NCBI GenBank assembly: GCA_947483345.1
Contig: CANKNL010000120.1
Location: forward strand, 1 to 8,626
Origin: Chitinophagaceae bacterium
Lineage (GTDB): Bacteria; Bacteroidota; Bacteroidia; Chitinophagales; Chitinophagaceae
Reading direction: 5' to 3'
Length of the DNA stretch: 8,626 nt
Made by a program: the position numbers and the translations under genes. Positions 6,297 to 8,626 of the stretch are shown here, piece after piece. Below the pieces are notes generated by a model. The model worked only from the letters and a program-made list of their open reading frames with translations, made no database searches and was not told the DNA's origin. Numbering within the stretch: the first letter of the stretch is position 1; each line of letters opens with the position of its first letter.

Positions 6297-7394
6297 ATGA
6301 TGAAGGTTGCCGTAAAAACAGCGAGAATTATTGTAGGGATATTATTTATTTTCTCTGGATTGGTAAAAGCGATAGATCCATTGGGCCTGGCTTATAAAAT
6401 GCAGGAATTTTTTGATGTTTGGGCATCTGCAAGCGTTTTAAAAACCATGATGGTTTGGCTAAATGAACAGGCTTTGTTTTTTTCTATCTTGATGATCACT
6501 TTAGAAGTTGTTTTGGGCATAGCACTCCTTTTAGGCTGGAGAACAAAAACCGTTTCCTGGCTTTTACTGGTGCTGATGTTATTTTTTACTTTTCTTACCA
6601 GTTACGTTTTATTCAGTGGTAAAATAAGAGCCTGCGGATGCTTTGGTGATTGCATTCCACTAACACCCATTCAAACATTTACAAAAGATATTCTGCTTTT
6701 AATACTCGTTCTTTTAATTATCTATGGGAGAAAATATATAAAACCCATTTTTTCTAATCCTATTAATGTAACCGTTTTTTTACTGGCACTTTTTGGCGTC
6801 ATTGGTTTGCAATGGTACGTTTTGAAACACCTGCCTGTAAAAGACTGTTTGCCCTTTAAAGTGGGTAATAATATACTGGAACTGCGTAAAATGCCTGCTC
6901 ATGCAATCCCAGATAAATTTGATTTTAAATTTATTTATAAAAAGAACGGAGAAACAAAGTCGTTTGCGGTTAACGATCTGCCAGACAGTAGTTGGGAATT
7001 TGTTGACAGGAAACAATTATTAGTTGAAAAAGGGAAAAATAATGTGCCGCTGATAAATGATTTTATTTTAAAAACAGAAAGTGGTACAGATACAACCGAC
7101 CTGTTACTAAATCAGCAGGGCGAGTATTATTTATTTCTCGCAAAAGATTTTAATAAAGAAAAAGATACCTGGTATGATCGTTTCAACCTGTTTTATAAAA
7201 AAAGTGTTTTACCGGTTTATTTGGTTACGGCTGATCCTGTAACCGCAAAAAATGTTTTCACTATGCCGGGGTTAATCATATTAACATGTGATGCTACAGC
7301 ATTAAAAACGGCCGCCAGGGTTAATCCTACACTTTTATTGATGAAGGGCCCTGTCGTTAAAACAAAAATAGCCTTTATTGATTTTGTGAAATAA
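6297..7394 (+). CDS. DoxX/MauE-like membrane protein (BT_3928 family) with a thioredoxin-like C-terminal domain
   Basis: A 365-residue membrane protein. Four N-terminal segments (about 8-27, 61-80, 87-107, 131-144) form a DoxX/MauE-like bundle, opening with ARIIVGILFIFSGLVKAIDP. A fifth lies at about 157-176. The loop before the fourth helix carries CGCFGDC (113-119), the cysteine cluster typical of MauE-like DoxX proteins. A DCLPFKVGN motif follows the fifth helix (183-191). The last 90 residues resemble a thioredoxin fold: VLPVYLVTADP, a single Cys (C331) in ILTCDA, then NPTLLLMKG (343-351) as the cis-proline strand, but no CXXC. A redox role in the envelope is plausible but unproven. The frame extends back to 6240, overlapping DUF1599; I chose the ATG at 6297 because homology starts there (6300 is equally possible). 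It sits between DUF1599 and the permease. Confidence 0.85.
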   Translation: MMKVAVKTARIIVGILFIFSGLVKAIDPLGLAYKMQEFFDVWASASVLKTMMVWLNEQALFFSILMITLEVVLGIALLLGWRTKTVSWLLLVLMLFFTFLTSYVLFSGKIRACGCFGDCIPLTPIQTFTKDILLLILVLLIIYGRKYIKPIFSNPINVTVFLLALFGVIGLQWYVLKHLPVKDCLPFKVGNNILELRKMPAHAIPDKFDFKFIYKKNGETKSFAVNDLPDSSWEFVDRKQLLVEKGKNNVPLINDFILKTESGTDTTDLLLNQQGEYYLFLAKDFNKEKDTWYDRFNLFYKKSVLPVYLVTADPVTAKNVFTMPGLIILTCDATALKTAARVNPTLLLMKGPVVKTKIAFIDFVK

Positions 7395-7428
7395 CTAAAA
7401 GGACCTAAATGATCTAAAAGAAACTTAA

Positions 7429-8475
7429 TTGACCCACTTATTCAAAAAAATATTTTACTCTTTTCTGGTGCTGCTCGGTGTGGTAGTATTGGTCTTTATC
7501 ATGTTTCAGGGCTTTGGTGATCCTGCCAGGATGATTGTTGGACAGTCTGGCGATAAAAAAACAATGGATAATATCCGTCATGATCTTTACCTGGATCAAC
7601 CCAAATGGAAACAATTTGTTTTATATATCAATGACGTTTCTCCGCTTTGTATACACAGCAAAGCAGATATTGAAAAAAAACAACTCTATGGGTTATTTGC
7701 AGGTGGAGATACCAAAATGGGTTTAAAAATACCCTATCTGCGTAAAAGTTATCAAACCAAAAAAGACGTTGGTCAGGTATTACTGGAAGCCTTGCCGGGC
7801 ACCTTAATTCTGGCCATTGCAGCCATGCTGTTTGCGACCTTTACGGGGATTTCTTTAGGTATAACAGCTGCTGTAAAAAAAGGCACCTGGATTGATACGA
7901 CAGCTGTTTTCTCCAGCATTGCCGGCATCTCGGCTCCATCTTTTTTTATGGCCATTATAATTGCCTATATTTTTGGAGGCGTCCTTCATGTTTATACGGG
8001 TTTAAATTTAACAGGCAGCTGGTTTGACATTGATGAAGTCACTGGCGAAAAATATCTAAGCCTTAAGAACCTTGTCCTGCCTGCATTTACATTAGGCATT
8101 CGCCCCCTGGCTATCATTACTCAGTTAACCCGCAGTGCGATGCTGGATGTGTTGAGCCAGGATTATATACGTACTGCTTATGCTAAAGGATTAAGTCATA
8201 CCACTGTTGTTTACAAACATGCTTTGCGTAATGCCCTTAACCCGGTAATTACGGCCATTACAGGTTGGTTTGCAGAATTATTGGCGGGCGCATTTTTTGT
8301 TGAATATATTTTTGGCTGGAAAGGTATTGGTAAAATAACTGTTGATGCATTAGAAAAATTAGACTATCCGGTCGTTATGGGATCTGTATTATTAAGTGCC
8401 TGTATTTTTATTATGATCAACCTTTTTGCCGACTTGCTATACCGTATAGTTGATCCACGCATTAAATCTTTATAA
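7429..8475 (+). CDS. ABC transporter permease, OppB/DppB type
   Basis: A 348-residue inner-membrane subunit of a peptide/nickel-type ABC importer. It has an N-terminal membrane segment (FYSFLVLLGVVVLVFIMF, 9-26) followed by GDPAR, then an extracytoplasmic stretch to about 115. The permease core has helices near 122-148, 157-186, 213-233, 275-295 and 313-337. The cytoplasmic loop that contacts the ATPase is visible: YIRTAYAKGL (247-256), then HALRNALNP and FGWKGIGK (295-302). The start is TTG: a TAA lies immediately before it in frame, and no ATG follows until residue 25, which is within the first helix. The gene starts 34 bases after the DoxX stop and probably belongs to that operon. No partner OppC permease, ATPase or binding protein is in the window, so the substrate is unknown. 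The loop at 70-110 is longer than in many proteobacterial homologues. Confidence 0.9.
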   Translation: MTHLFKKIFYSFLVLLGVVVLVFIMFQGFGDPARMIVGQSGDKKTMDNIRHDLYLDQPKWKQFVLYINDVSPLCIHSKADIEKKQLYGLFAGGDTKMGLKIPYLRKSYQTKKDVGQVLLEALPGTLILAIAAMLFATFTGISLGITAAVKKGTWIDTTAVFSSIAGISAPSFFMAIIIAYIFGGVLHVYTGLNLTGSWFDIDEVTGEKYLSLKNLVLPAFTLGIRPLAIITQLTRSAMLDVLSQDYIRTAYAKGLSHTTVVYKHALRNALNPVITAITGWFAELLAGAFFVEYIFGWKGIGKITVDALEKLDYPVVMGSVLLSACIFIMINLFADLLYRIVDPRIKSL

Positions 8476-8503
8476 TTATTTATTAGTCGTTAAGTTGGTA
8501 AAC

Positions 8504-8522
8504 CAGAGATTATTTTAATCTG
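8504..8522 (+). terminator. Weak AT-rich hairpin after the permease gene
   Basis: AGATTA-TTT-TAATCT (8507-8521) is a perfect 6-bp stem. An outer AGTTG/CAACT pair (8493-8497 with 8525-8529) could extend it. It lies between convergent genes, but no T tract follows in either direction, so termination here is doubtful. Confidence 0.25.
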
Positions 8523-8539
8523 ATTCAACTGTAACACGC

Positions 8540-8626
8540 TTATTTCTCTAATAATCCCCCATCAACCCATTTTTTAATAAGGGCTATTTCTTCAACTGCT
8601 AATTTAGCGTGTTTGAAAGGCATAAA
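8540..8626 (-). CDS. C-terminal fragment of a probable c-type cytochrome domain protein
   Basis: The window cuts this gene; only the last 28 codons and the TAA (8540-8542) are present. The peptide reads FMPFKHAKLAVEEIALIKKW and ends VDGGLLEK. The pattern MP...H..L...EI..IKKWVDGG is the usual end of planctomycete-type and related monohaem cytochrome c domains, where the Met is the distal haem ligand and the Trp closes the last helix. The CXXCH haem site would lie outside the window, so haem binding is not shown. It faces the permease gene convergently, with 64 bases between the two stops. Confidence 0.6.
   Translation of the reverse strand, partial: FMPFKHAKLAVEEIALIKKWVDGGLLEK

Noticed and set aside
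6780..7016. Minus-strand frame of 78 codons inside the DoxX gene
   Set aside because: It is antisense to a coherent membrane protein and has no recognisable motif or start signal.
7535..7955. Two short frames (63 codons plus, 60 codons minus) inside the permease gene
   Set aside because: They overlap the permease in other frames and show no independent coding signal.
1..8626. A defence system, mobile element, CRISPR array or riboswitch
   Set aside because: No transposase, integrase, nuclease or toxin gene, no regularly spaced repeats and no structured leader were found; nearly all genes belong to known chromosomal families.

Overview
The window looks like ordinary chromosomal DNA of a Bacteroidota bacterium, probably of the Chitinophagaceae/Sphingobacteriia type. 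The DNA is AT-rich. Clear Shine-Dalgarno sites are mostly absent, and several start regions carry the Bacteroidota promoter element TAnnTTTG. The gene content (DUF1599, a BT_3928-type DoxX protein, DUF1684, a CtlX-type hydrolase, and nrnA followed by an FKBP lipoprotein) is also typical of the phylum. No transposase, phage gene, CRISPR array, tRNA or rRNA was recognised.

Layout. (1) Positions 1-1892, minus strand: a compact probable operon of arginase, a secreted DUF1684 protein and the first 87 codons of a CtlX-type citrulline/arginine hydrolase. A candidate promoter and a 10-bp direct repeat lie upstream. (2) 2047-2551, minus: ndk as its own unit, with a good -7 element and a strong hairpin terminator. 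(3) 2658-4833, plus: nrnA (DHH/DHHA1 phosphoesterase) and a double-FKBP lipoprotein. This unit is driven by a textbook promoter almost touching the nrnA ATG and ends in a GC-rich terminator. (4) 4819-5652, minus: folP (dihydropteroate synthase), convergent with the FKBP gene; its stop codon lies inside that gene's terminator. (5) 5668-8475, plus: a DUF1599 protein with an internal duplication, a DoxX/BT_3928-type membrane protein with a thioredoxin-like tail, and an OppB/DppB-type ABC permease with a TTG start. (6) 8540-8626, minus: the last 28 codons of what is probably a c-type cytochrome-like protein.

How the genes work together. The first operon would convert arginine to ornithine and urea and, if CtlX has its usual activity, citrulline to ornithine, CO2 and ammonia, so both routes meet at ornithine. 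The role of the exported DUF1684 protein between them is unknown. ndk, nrnA and folP are housekeeping genes (NTP balance, oligoribonucleotide/pAp turnover, folate). I see no clear new defence or mobile system. The less-explained parts are the DUF1684 protein in the arginine operon, the DUF1599 duplication, the DoxX-thioredoxin fusion and the degenerate FKBP half.

Starts were moved from the longest open frame for arginase (1836), nrnA (2698), folP (5652) and the DoxX protein (6297). There is no gene-free stretch longer than 300 bases; the longest, 1837-2107, holds the ndk terminator and the arginase promoter region.
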